The notes beneath the pieces are model-generated. The model searched no databases and was not told where the DNA came from. It saw nothing but the letters and a program-made list of their open reading frames with translations. A DNA stretch of 64,000 nt from assembly GCA_039704465.1 (NCBI GenBank), contig JASFAU010000019.1, forward strand, positions 434,001 through 498,000, read 5' to 3'. Source of the DNA: Plasmodiophora brassicae (Eukaryota; Endomyxa; Phytomyxea; Plasmodiophorida; Plasmodiophoridae). A program made the translations under genes and the position numbers. Of this stretch, positions 12,615-22,199 are shown one piece after another. Positions within the stretch are counted from its first letter, which is position 1; the number at the start of each line of letters is the position of its first letter.

Positions 12615-14110
12615 TCAGAAGCGTTTTACTGATATCCTGCACCGGGCTTTCTTTCGCTGCCGACGAACGGATCGTACGTCAGCTGCGGCTGGTGGCTTGC
12701 CGACGTGGTCAGCGTCGTGCGCGTTCTCAGTTGACGCCGCCGGCGCCGGGCAGACAGGTTGCCGCCGGACAAAGAGGGCGACGAAGAACCCATGGGTACC
12801 CAGGGCGGGAGACGATCGGATGCAGCGTTCGGCGTGTGGGAAGACGGGTAAGCCCCGGCCTGGCCAGCCGGGGAGCGCCTCCGCCAGTTCGAACCTGCCG
12901 GAGCATCGCCGAAGGACCTCCTGGACGACGTCCTCGTTCTCGATACGATGGATGCTGCAGGTCGAATAGGTGATTCGCTCGACCAGCGGGAACCGCATCG
13001 CGTGCAGGATAACATCAACCTGAACGTCACACATGAATCGTTAACACAACGACTGTGCAAATAGACGTACCTGTTGCCTGTGAAGGTCTTGTAACGACGA
13101 CGGCGTCATTGCCATGGACTGCAGCGATGCCTCGATTCGATGATGGGCGAGCCCCGATGACGAGCAGGTCGGGTCGATAAGAATGGCGGTGGCAGTGCTG
13201 TTTGTTGGTTGGCAGGATCGGAAGTCGCTGCAGACGCAGCGAATTATGTCGTCCGCCCCGGCGCTCTTTACTCGTTGTTCCAGCGTAGAGAAGCGCTTCG
13301 CGTCGCGTTCGTACGCCTCAACCAGAGCGCCCTTGCCGAGCAGGGCCGCGAGGTGCGTCGTCTTGTTGCCGGGTGCGGCACATGCATCAATGACGTGCTG
13401 GGCGTCAGAGCACCCTTGCAGAAGAACATAGGCCGGGAAGCACGACGCTTTGTCTTGAATGATCAGCGAACCATCGCAAACGAGATCATGCGCGAACAGC
13501 TCGGTGTCAGGTGGCACGACGAGTAGGCTCGGAATGTGCTCATCGACGTTGGCTTCGATTCCGTCTGCATGTAGTCGTTCAACGGCGGCTTCGACAGTTG
13601 TCTTCAGCGTGTTGACACGAACAAAGCGCGGCAGCTTCAGGATGGTCCGATGGATATCAGGGAGAAGGTCCTCGTTCGTTGACGCAGACGCGGCTTGCTT
13701 CTGCCTCGCCAATCGGGACCGCAAGACGGATTCGTTCTCGAGGACTGCACGACGAAGCGCGCCGCCGCCGTGAATCTTCCCCTTGCCGAACAGCATCTCG
13801 TACACCATGATAAGAATCACGGCGCGGTTCTTCGAAACTTTGGCGACCTTGGCAAGCGCGGTCCCCTGCATACATTGCAAGATCACAGTGCGATCTGAGG
13901 CAGCGAGTCAAATCGTCGGCGCGTGAGGATTAGCGACCACGTCTTCCGCAACCAACATTTGAGCGTCTGACAGACTAGCGCATATACAGCGCGCTTGTTG
14001 GCCGAGCCGACGAGATGTTGCGCCTGGCCGAACAGCAACGACTTGAGTCCGGCGTGGTTGCGCAGGAGCGTGTCGAGCACGCGACCGGCCACTTGGTAGT
14101 TCAGCGACAT
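12615..14110 (-). CDS. NSUN5: 25S/28S rRNA (cytosine-C5) methyltransferase, NSUN5/Rcm1 family
   Basis: Three exons: 14110-13957, 13894-13071 and 13019-12615, giving 460 residues. The family methylates a conserved cytosine of large-subunit rRNA in the nucleolus. The N-terminal helical domain carries ANKRAVYALVCQTLKY, and NEDLLPDIH plus LPRFVRVNTLK follow. The SAM-binding loop is VIDACAAPGNKTTHLAALL. The two catalytic-site cysteines are in IDPTCSSSG and YSTCSIH, with ENEDVV after the latter, exactly as in NSUN5. The start ATG at 14110 gives MSLNYQVAGRVL, matching the family N-terminus. The C-terminus runs about 50 residues past the usual end. Its promoter now abuts an inverted fragment of a hAT transposase beginning 82 bp upstream. 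Confidence 0.93.
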
Positions 14111-14191
14111 TCCGCCGGTGGTGCAGCCACGCAGTCCGTGAATGACGGTGCTTGCTTCTCTGCTAGCATTGGGCGATGCGGGCCGCATCGC

Positions 14192-14432
14192 GCGAGCTGC
14201 ATGCGGAAGGGTCTTCAAAGCGCCTTGCACAAGCAGCATCCGCTTCAGCATAAATTAGCACGACGACCATCTCGACTTGGTGAACAGAAATAAGGAGTAA
14301 GTCTTCCCGTTGAACTTTTCACGACAGATGACGTCATACGCCGACCTCAGAAGATGCACAGCGTTAACCTTGCTAACGATGAAGACATTCATCGATAAGA
14401 CTTTCTTAGGTTTCGGAAGCTTGATCACATCG
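14192..14432 (-). repeat. Left arm of a 241-bp inverted repeat derived from hAT transposase
   Basis: This is the reverse complement of 14572-14812, with a single mismatch noticed and a 139-bp spacer between the arms. Read on the minus strand it repeats the transposase segment ending TKSRWSSC-stop. The duplicate includes the nonsense codon found in the other arm, so duplication came after that mutation. It sits directly upstream of the NSUN5 gene. Confidence 0.9.
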
Positions 14433-14449
14433 GGCCTCCAACCGAACCC

Positions 14450-15815
14450 ATGTGGACTAAGTGCACCGATTCGCCTAACGTCATGCGGGCGCTCCGGCGC
14501 AAACTTCTTGAGTCTGACCTGTTCTCGTTCGCGTATGGCTGTGCCCCCCATGCCTTGAATAACCTTGTAAACGATGTGATCAAGCTTCCGAAACCTAAGA
14601 AAGTCTTATCGATGAATGTCTTCACCGTTAGCAAGGTTAACGCTGTGCATCTTCTGAGGTCGGCGTATGACGTCATCTGTCGTGAAAAGTTCAACGGGAA
14701 GACTTACTCCTTATTTCTGTTCACCAAGTCGAGATGGTCGTCGTGCTAATTTATGCTGAAGCGGATGCTGCTTGTGCAAGGCGCTTTGAAGACCCTTCCG
14801 CATGCAGCTCGCCATGACCCGAACTTCGAAGACGTCACGGTCAAAGATGATTTGGAAAACACGATACTCGCACACGTCGTTGTGGGCTGGAACGGGTGCT
14901 CTTGAAAAGGTGCTGAAGCCATTATGCTCGTCAATCGGCTACCTTGAAGGAGATGAAGCAACTCTCTCTGCTGTTTATGCATGCTTTCTGTTTATCGCAC
15001 ATCACCTGAAGTCAGTTAGCGACTCAACATTGGAGGGACTCGGCGTCGATCGTCTTTCGATGTTGGATTTCGTCCACGTTCGGCTGAAAACCATTGTTTC
15101 TTCAGTTCACGTCCTTGCCTTCGTAACCGATCCATTGTTCTATGACATGCGCCTGAACCTCGCTCGTCGTTATGGTCAAGAGTTCCTAAACCTCGGCTCA
15201 GAGGTCGGATTGTTCACTCAGTGCCGGGACGCGTTGGAACGCATTGCAGGCAACGACGATGAGTTGAGGGCAATTCTCGCTGAGCAGTTCGCGTACTTCT
15301 TAGCGATGCGCATGGAGCAGACTCTCTTTGCGAACGTAAAGCACTTCAAGCCCTGGCTGATTTGGGCGCAGGTTGACGACGCCAACTTATGTCATCTTGC
15401 AAGAGTCCTCGTGCAAGTTCACTCCAACCCGAGCAGCGCGGTTGGTGGTGAACGGAACCACAAGACCAACAGTCGCGTCCATTCCAAGCAACGAATCCGC
15501 CTTGGCGAAGAAAGATGCCAGAGGCAAGTTGCCATTGCCTTCAACGCCGGGCAGCTTGAACGTGTGCTTCAGAAGAGGCGCGAGGAGCCGTTCCTTATCC
15601 ACATTGCGAACATCGGCTCTGAATGTGCCGAGGGGATATCATCTGGCAACCCGCCCGCAACCGGCGATGACCTGGAGGACGCCAGTGATGTTCCTGAGGA
15701 TGAGTTCCGGATTGTTGAAGACCCGTCCTGTATTCTCGACCAGTACTTAGGCGATGTGGACGACGTCGAGGAAATCATTGGGCAGGGTGTCGTGTATCGA
15801 TCCCAGATGACTTGA
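14450..15815 (+). pseudogene. Broken hAT-superfamily transposase
   Basis: The frames read as one transposase interrupted by lesions. The first part ends with YSLFLFTKSRWSSC, then a TAA stop, then continues in frame as FMLKRMLLVQGALKTLPHAA, which is the usual course of DUF659-type hAT proteins around their TRWSS block. A further frame change occurs near 14900 before LEKVLKPLCSSIGYLEGDEA. The remaining 300 codons contain DPLFYDMRLNLARRYG and the C-terminal dimerisation block SSAVGGERNHKTNSR. Stop plus frameshift make the copy inactive. The ends of the element were not identified; an AT-rich palindrome follows at 15896. Confidence 0.75.
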
Positions 15816-15895
15816 TTACACGGTAGCCTCTGAATTCTCCGCCTTGAAGTTCGCCTTTCCGGGAGGAGCTCATGCATGAATAAAAAACATTCATA

Positions 15896-15921
15896 ATGTT
15901 TTAAAATACATTTTAAAACAT
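15896..15921. repeat. AT-rich perfect palindrome
   Basis: Arms ATGTTTTAAAAT (15896-15907) and ATTTTAAAACAT (15910-15921) are perfect reverse complements with a 2-nt centre. The surrounding 80 bp are unusually AT-rich for this GC-rich window. It lies 80 bp after the hAT remnant and could be an end of that element or a separate cruciform-forming site. Confidence 0.8.
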
Positions 15922-16604
15922 TTTAAATGTTCGATATTCCCAGAAATATTTTCAAACGCAACACTAGATGCGGCGGAAGACCACAGCGCTTCGCTTCGAT
16001 GTTTGAATGGAGGTCGGCGATTTGTTCGGAGCAAAGTCGTCCATGGCAACGACGGTGAATTGCTCGGCGACAACGATTCGTTGTCCGCGGAGTCCCTATT
16101 TGGCGAGGGTAGCGGCGACACCGTCAAGTGTGACATGCTCGACGGTGTCGGGTCAGTCGCGCTTCCCCGCATGACGGTCGCCGGTATATCTCCAGGTGTT
16201 GCATCTGTCAATTTCGATTCCAATGCCGGAATGCCAGATGGCGCAGGCGCACTGCATGCCCCCCGGCAATACCGACATCAGCACCGTTTATCGCAACGAG
16301 GCAGCACTTGCCGAATTCCTGCACCGCGAGCGTGTCACTATCGCATTCTCTGAAACGTGAATTGCACCAGACCATTGCTGATCTCGACGAACAAATGCTG
16401 CTCGTAAGTCTACATACTGCTCTCATATAGTCGATAGCCCTGACGGCTTTGCCTCACAGTTCCGACAGTATTCCGGAAAGGGAATCGGCGTATCCGACCT
16501 TGATGGGCTCCTCGAGAAAGGCAATAACGGCTGCGCGCTGCAACTTCAACAGGCTTCGCAATCGCCTGCTGTTGTTAGGCCTTGCGTTATTCTATCTGAA
16601 TTTC

Positions 16605-16740
16605 GGCGATGGAATCGATCAAATTGCTGCTTGATATCTTGATTCGGTTGCCGAGCTGGAGAACGTGATTCCGTTCCCACTGTTCACCGCGTATCCACCG
16701 AATCGAGATATCGAGCAGCAATTTCGCCGAATCCATCGCC
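16605..16740. repeat. Imperfect inverted repeat, 46-bp arms
   Basis: Arms 16605-16650 and 16694-16740 match as reverse complements at about 38 of 46 positions, sharing AAATTGCTGC and the GATATC core. The 43-bp loop has no other feature. It is compatible with a small foldback or MITE-like element. Confidence 0.7.
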
Positions 16741-16920
16741 TGATTTGACCCGGAGGTGGGGTCCCATCAAGAACCAGGCATGGGCGGTTCCCAATGAACA
16801 CAGCAAATCATTCGACGAAAGAACGCACGTCAAATAGAAGAGGTTTGAGGTTTCTTCTGCGACTACCTTTGCACGGGCGGACCTGTGTGCGAAATATGCA
16901 ATTGATGCCGGCGTACCCTG

Positions 16921-17190
16921 CTCTCGTCGTCGACGTCAAAGTGGGGCATGCACGAAGATGGAGATGTCGTTCCATGCGCATTGAAAGGGCGCTCTTCCAG
17001 TTTGACTATCGGGGATCGGGAGCGTGGCGGGCTACGCCAATATGAACGCTTGTGTCCTTGTATTTGCCCAAACTTGGCGCGTTCGTGCGCCGGTTCGAAG
17101 CGGCGTTCCACTGACTGGAAGGGCGTCGTTCCAATGCGCATGAAGTGACATCTCCATTACGGTCGTGCATATCCCACTTTGACGACGAAA
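16921..17190. repeat. Imperfect inverted repeat, about 78-bp arms
   Basis: Arms near 16921-17001 and 17113-17190 share reverse-complement blocks TCAAAGTGGG, ATGCACGA, TGGAGATGTC and CATGCGCATTG in the same order, with small indels. The spacer is about 110 bp. A short foldback element is the simplest explanation. Confidence 0.7.
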
Positions 17191-17613
17191 GAGCACGGGG
17201 ACGCTCTTCTGCGTTGGCATCCAGATTGACGTGCGAAACAAAGTACTCTCCTCAATCTGCATTATGCTATTGTGTCCTCAACAGTGTTGTCGGAGTAGTG
17301 GTCGCCTGTCAGTGACTGCGTTCCGAGTAACGCAACGTTTCTGACAGATGGTCTGTTCCTGGAGTGCCCGCAAGTGCTCCAACCGCCCCTCCTCCTTCTA
17401 GCATGGGCCCTGCCTACGCCACCTGCCCCCCAATGATCCGTGCGCTCCTGGTGGAAGAGGTTTTGCATCCGTCTGCTCATGTCATATACGGACGATTCCA
17501 CATGGGTGCATACGTGCAATCTCGAACAGATGCCCGTCGAGTTGGGTGCATGACTTAACCAACCATTGCGTCGGTAAATATGGTTGGTGTATCATCGTCC
17601 GTCGCGTCAAACG

Positions 17614-17932
17614 TTACCGATAGTAGGTTGGTGACAGGGATGCCTTGAAGTTCCTGACGTTGAACGACTCGCGGATACGCGAACACGTCGCCAGCATGAC
17701 GAAGGTTGATACGGCACCGAACAGGAACGCGCCAGCCGCGATAAGCGACACAGCGACGGCGCTCATGTGCGTCACTGCATCGAAATCCATGTCGACCTCG
17801 AGCTCGGCAGCCACAACGCCTGCACACGCGATTACGCCATTTTAGGCATCTTCTCGTTGTTAACAGCGCCTGTCCTGTACCTCTGGACAACACGGCGACG
17901 GACGCGACCAGCCACGCCAGGCACGCCTCCAT
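17614..17932 (-). CDS. Small type I membrane protein, 85 residues
   Basis: Two exons, 17932-17881 and 17819-17614, joined in phase 1 across a 61-nt intron. The first exon gives a signal peptide (MEACLAWLVASVAVLSRG). The mature part is short and acidic (ELEVDMDFD), followed by one membrane helix (VSLIAAGAFLFGAVSTFVML) and a basic 26-residue tail. Too short for homology by eye. The gene is divergent from MADS gene 2 (336-bp spacer), so the two may share control elements. Confidence 0.65.
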
Positions 17933-18267
17933 GGCATACGGTACACGGGTTGGCGCCACACATGATCGTCACAGGCGCAGTAGAGGTGAGCAAGTTCACG
18001 CGCATCACGGGGTCCCCCGCCAGCGCGTTGCAGTCGCCCGATTTTCGATTCGGGGATCCGGGGTTTTTCCTCTGCTAATTCCGGCAACGTCCCGCGGCCA
18101 GTTGGAGCTGCCGGTCATGCGTGACTGGGGCGGACAAATGTGCGCTGCGTGACCTCGAGGCGACTCCCGGGGCGGCGGGGGAAGTCCGTAAACTGTCGCC
18201 CTGGGACTGCCCGCGATCGTCGCCCCTCATACCCGGAATCGCCTGCCGCGCCGCGCCGAAATAGGTA

Positions 18268-18982
18268 ATGGGTGGTAGAACGCGGACCGTCCTCGAGACG
18301 ATCCCGCCCGGGAAGAAACGCTCGGCGGCGTTCCGTAAACGAAAGGTCGGTGGGCGCGCCCCGCCCGTCGCGTCCCTTGTGACGCGCGTGCGCTAAAGTT
18401 GCCCGACAGATCGGCCTGTTAAAGAAGTCGATTGAGCTGTCGGTGCTGTGCGATGCCGAGGTGATATTGCTGGTCCGGAACAAAGACAAGTGGACGCAAT
18501 TCGCCAGCCATGACGTCCAGGAGACGTGGCAGCGCTTCTCGGCGTTCCACGGTTCGCGCGAAGTCGTCACCGTGATGGATCACGGCCTGCTGGAATCCGG
18601 CAAGTGCCTGCCGACCAGCACGAAGCAGACGCTGAGCGCGATCGGCGACCCGCAGGTCAACGACGACGACGAGTCCGATGACGCCGGCTCCGTCATGCTG
18701 AGCAACGTGATCCAGCAACAGCACGTCCAGCAGCGGCAACACCAGGGTAGGACGCCGCACGCGCCCCAGCCTCACCACCTGCACCCGGTCATGCCGGCCG
18801 GGATCGTCATCCCGCGTTCGATGAGCGCGCCGCGCATGACGCCGCTGTCGGAGATGGCGTCCCCGTGGGAGCTCTCCGACAACGACGACTCGTTCGACGT
18901 GTTCCGCGTCGGCCAGCAGGCGCAAGCGCCGCCGACGATGGACTCCACCTGGCAGCAGGTCTTCATCCGCCAGAATGTATGA
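18268..18982 (+). CDS. MADS-box transcription factor (gene 2)
   Basis: Two exons, 18268-18345 and 18410-18982, give 216 residues. The intron splits the MADS domain right after the basic run (FRKRK), exactly in phase 0. The domain reads MGGRTRTVLETIPPGKKR, then FRKRKIGLLKKSIELSVLCD and AEVILLVRNK, which is the MEF2/SRF fold with its basic helix and beta strands. Residues after about 60 lack both the MEF2 and the SAM domain of known families; the C-terminus is rich in Gln and His with an acidic end. The word CCGAAATAGG stands just before the ATG. Closest local relative is MADS gene 3 (both have IPxGKKRSAxFRKRK). DNA binding is secure; targets are inferred. Confidence 0.9.
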
Positions 18983-19033
18983 TACACGCAGCACGGTTAA
19001 TATCGTTACCCTCCGAGCCACTAGTCGAACGCT

Positions 19034-19288
19034 ATGCGCCGCTCCTCCGTTCCGCTCCTGCTGGCGCTCGCCGTCTGCTGCTGCCTCGTCGTCACCGTGC
19101 TGGGCCATGGCCGAACGACCGTCGACCTGGGCGTGGACCTGGACCAGACGATGACGGTCGGGGCGAACATTGGCGTCGAGAACGTCGTCGTCGTCCCCCA
19201 CGCCGCTAACGTGGACCGGCTGACGCGCGTGGTCGGCCGCCTGGTGCGGGCGCCCACCGACAACGACACCAACGCGTTCAGCCCCTGA
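19034..19288 (+). CDS. Small secreted protein, 84 residues
   Basis: A single exon starts with a strong signal peptide (SVPLLLALAVCCCLVVTVLG). The mature 60 residues have a repeated Val/Asp pattern (TTVDLGVDLDQTMTVGANIG) and no cysteine. It begins only 51 bp after MADS gene 2 ends, on the same strand. No family is recognised. Confidence 0.55.
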   Translation: MRRSSVPLLLALAVCCCLVVTVLGHGRTTVDLGVDLDQTMTVGANIGVENVVVVPHAANVDRLTRVVGRLVRAPTDNDTNAFSP

Positions 19289-19319
19289 GGCAACCGTAAA
19301 CACGTGTGCACTTCTGGCT

Positions 19320-20243
19320 TTATCTGCAGTCGGGCGGCGGCTGACGCCTCGACTGCCGTTCGATCCTGTTCAGGCGGTCCTCGATCCAGGCGAGCTTCTG
19401 GCCGATGCGCCCAGCGTTTGGGACGGCGCGGGCAGAGCCCCTGCCAGGCGCTTTCTTGATCGACCCCTTACGGTTCGTCTTCATTGCCGATGAGATGGTC
19501 GGCTTCGTAACCAGCGTAGGTTCGTTCGTCACCCGCTTCGTGGCAGTGCCCTTCTTGCGAGGGCGGCGATCTGCGCCGCCCGTGGACGGTCTCCCGTTCG
19601 TTTGCGATGAAGACGACGTCACGCGCGCTGCGTTGGCAACGGCCTCGTCCCGCTCGGCGGTCAGTCGTTCGTTCACCTTGAGCAGGGAGCGTATCGTGGC
19701 CTGCAGGTCGGTCTCGTGACCGCCCGTCGGGATCACGATTGGAGCGGGCGTCGGTGCTGGCGGCGACGACGGCGTAGATTGCTGCTGCTGCTGCTGCTGC
19801 AGGTGCTGCTGCTGCTGTGCCGAGGACCGGGAGAGCGACTTGACGAGTTTCAGTTCGGCGATCAGTGCGTCGATCTTGTGCTCGGCGACGAGCACGCTGG
19901 CGCGTGCGTCGTCGCGTTCCTCCTCGACGACGCGGATCCGCTGGTCGAAATCCTGGCGCTGTCGGTCGAGCTCGTCCTGCGCCAGGCAGACCTGCCTGGC
20001 CGCTTCCTGTACCGCCTGCTCCTGCGCGGCACGCTCCTGCTCGAGCTCGCCGATTCGGTCGTGCAGCGCCTTGAGCGCGCTGAGCACCGCCTTCGACGTC
20101 GGCACCGACCGGTCCGCCAGGCGCGGGGCGGCGGCGCTCGTCGGTTCGTCGGCGAGCAGGTCGCGGATCTCGCGAAGCTCGTCGACCGTCGTCATCGCAC
20201 GACCGAGTGCCTGCCCGGCTGCTCTGGCCCTGCATTCCGTCAT
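19320..20243 (-). CDS. Coiled-coil protein with poly-Gln tract
   Basis: One exon; 307 residues from the ATG at 20243 or 291 from the ATG at 20195, both plausible. A heptad-rich region of about 120 residues (KALHDRIGELEQERAAQEQA onward) predicts a long coiled coil. Then comes a Gln tract broken by His-Leu, a Ser/Pro/Thr linker, a second short helix (LQATIRSLLKVNERLTAERD) and a basic Lys/Arg/Ser tail. It is transcribed away from the ankyrin-SAM gene with only 67 bp between the upstream ATG and that gene's ATG, so a shared bidirectional promoter is likely. A scaffold or cytoskeletal role is a guess. Confidence 0.7.
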   Translation of the reverse strand: MTECRARAAGQALGRAMTTVDELREIRDLLADEPTSAAAPRLADRSVPTSKAVLSALKALHDRIGELEQERAAQEQAVQEAARQVCLAQDELDRQRQDFDQRIRVVEEERDDARASVLVAEHKIDALIAELKLVKSLSRSSAQQQQHLQQQQQQQSTPSSPPAPTPAPIVIPTGGHETDLQATIRSLLKVNERLTAERDEAVANAARVTSSSSQTNGRPSTGGADRRPRKKGTATKRVTNEPTLVTKPTISSAMKTNRKGSIKKAPGRGSARAVPNAGRIGQKLAWIEDRLNRIERQSRRQPPPDCR

Positions 20244-20310
20244 AGGATGGACATGTACGGCGCGCGAACGCCGACATCCGGCCCCTGGCAGGGCGACGCC
20301 GCCCCCATAA

Positions 20311-21036
20311 ATGACGTCGTCGTCGGCATCCGGCGCCGTGGAGCGCTTCTTCGAGGCGTGCGCCGGCGGCACCGTCGCGGACGTGACGGCGGCGCTGGCG
20401 ACCGGCCTGTTCGACGTGGACGTGCGCAGCGACGCGGGCACGACGGGCCTGCACGAGGCCGCTAGGAAAGGTCTGCCAGGGGGAGTGTTCGTGTGCGCCC
20501 GTATATGCCAACTGACACGGGAGGGCGAAGGGCGCGCGGACGTATGCCGATGGCTGGTGGCGAACGGCGCCAGCGCGAACGCGCCGGACGCGATGGGGTA
20601 CACGGCGCTGCACTGGGCGGCCGCCCAGGGTACGTTTCTATGGCGCGGGCGCGCGTGTCTCCACGCCTGATCGTTTGCGTGCGCGACAGGTGCACTGGAC
20701 GTCTGCGACGTGCTGCTGACTGCTGGCGGGGCCGATGCGAGCCTGACGACCGGGTACGGCGAGACGCCTGCCGATGTGGCCCGGCGCATGCAGCACGGGC
20801 GCCTCGCGGCACGCCTGTCTGATCGGGAACGCCCGCCCGCCGGCGACGTCGACACGGGCACGCTGGATGAGTTCCTGTCGCGCCTGGACCTGGGCGGGCT
20901 CCACGAGCGGTTCGTCGCGGAGAACGTCGCCGTGGACGTCCTCCCGGCCCTGACCGACGCCGACCTTCGCGAGCTGGGCGTCGACCGCATGGGCGATCGG
21001 AAACGGTTCCTGCTGGCCGCCAGGCGCCTGAAATAA
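20311..21036 (+). CDS. Ankyrin repeat and SAM domain protein
   Basis: Exons 20311-20470, 20531-20629 and 20690-21036, phase 1 at both junctions, 201 residues. Removing the introns restores the 33-residue ankyrin spacing: GLHEAARKGRADVCRWLVAN, GYTALHWAAAQGALDVCDVL and GETPADVARRMQHG. A SAM domain closes the protein (LDEFLSRLDLGGLHERFVAE to LRELGVDRMGDRKRFLLAARRL). Such small ANK-SAM proteins act as adaptors, and some are ciliary in animals. The first intron is 60 nt with no stop, so retention would leave the frame open. The AATAAA signal overlaps the stop codon. Confidence 0.88.
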
Positions 21037-21230
21037 AGCACTTCACAAAGTCGGCTCGACCCGCCCCGATCGTCCCCGCTCACCCCCGTTCGTCGACGCC
21101 TGAGGGTACCAGTGAGTCACGAATTGAGTCACACCTGGGGACATCGTCCCGGCGGGGTTCTCCGGTCCTCGCCGTCGAGGTGGCCTCCGACCCGAGCACT
21201 CTGGGAAACGTCAGCCACAGGCCACACAGC

Positions 21231-22022
21231 ATGGCAACCCCAATCACAGGTACGGGCGCCAACGTTGCCCTTTGGCCGAACCGCACCGGCTAACGCGGGT
21301 TCGATTGTAGGTGTCGGCCAGCGGGTTCCCGTCGGAAACGTCGTCGTCCGGGGCCACGCGGCGCAAGGCGACATGAAGGTTGTGGCCCGGTGCGTCATCG
21401 CCAGCAGCGTCCGCGACGTGCTCGCCGCTCTGCGCAGCGACCTCGTCGAGAAGCGGTTCTTCACCGCTGGGCATCGGATGGACAATACGAGCGTGCCGAC
21501 AACAATGACGTCGCACGCGGAACCGCCCGTATCGGAACGGTCGACCCGCAAGGTGCTCGTCGGGCGCCAACCTGTCCCTGCGCAAGGCACGGTCATCTAC
21601 ACCGCCGAACATTCGTAGGCGCGCTGGCCGTCTTGGGGCACGCTTCTTGGTCTAACGCTCTGTGCACCAGATCCAGTTACGATGGCGATTCGCACGCGAC
21701 GTACGAGATCCGGACGTTCCTGAGCGTGTCAGGCGCCGCCAGCTTCGACGCCATTGTCGAGACGCGCCTCGACATCACGACTATCACTGGTAGTGACCAG
21801 TAACGGCACTCGCAGCATTGTCGCGCTCTGACCGAACTCGTGGTAGACCGCACCTGCAGCATGATTACTCGCATTCGCCCCGCGATCGTCGAGGCGGACG
21901 GCGATGTCCCGATGCGCGTCGTCCGCGCGAAGACGATGTCAGACGCGATCAAGGCGTACCGTCACGACCTGCCTGCCGTCCTGCGCGACACGTTCGGCAT
22001 CAACAGTTACCCGCTTCCCTAA
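21231..22022 (+). CDS. Unknown four-exon gene
   Basis: Exons 21231-21249, 21311-21614, 21671-21789 and 21847-22022 join in phases 1, 2 and 1 and give 205 residues. The consistent phases, short introns and a branch-like TCTAACG before the third exon support a real gene. The protein begins MATPITGVGQRVPVGNVVV, has a helical segment (VIASSVRDVLAALRSDLVEK) and later strands (GDSHATYEIRTFLSVSGAAS), then a C-terminal helix-rich block. The order of an amphipathic helix and long strands faintly recalls START-type lipid-binding folds, but no motif settles this. No signal peptide. Confidence 0.6.
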
Positions 22023-22199
22023 TACAGGGACGTCAAGTTAACACATCTTCGTATGGATATGCACGTTCAGAAGCGTCGCGCTGCGCTCATCTTGCCAAAC
22101 GGGCGGCGCACGGGTGGCACCAGCCCTGTCCGGCCGTTTCCCGAAATAGGGAGAGGGTCCACCAGGTTGGTCGTGCGCTATTTGTGGCGTTGGCATCGC

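Larger units (their letters stand above)
15816..17613. other. Gene-poor stretch with hairpin repeats
   Basis: No gene is supported. The stretch holds an AT-rich palindrome (15896-15921) and two imperfect long inverted repeats (16605-16740 and 16921-17190). Short open frames on both strands have no domain or splice support. The pattern looks like a graveyard of small foldback elements next to the hAT remnant. Confidence 0.5.

Noticed and set aside
21291..21310. GGTTCGATT word as a tRNA B box
   Set aside because: No A box or cloverleaf arms around it, and it falls inside an intron.
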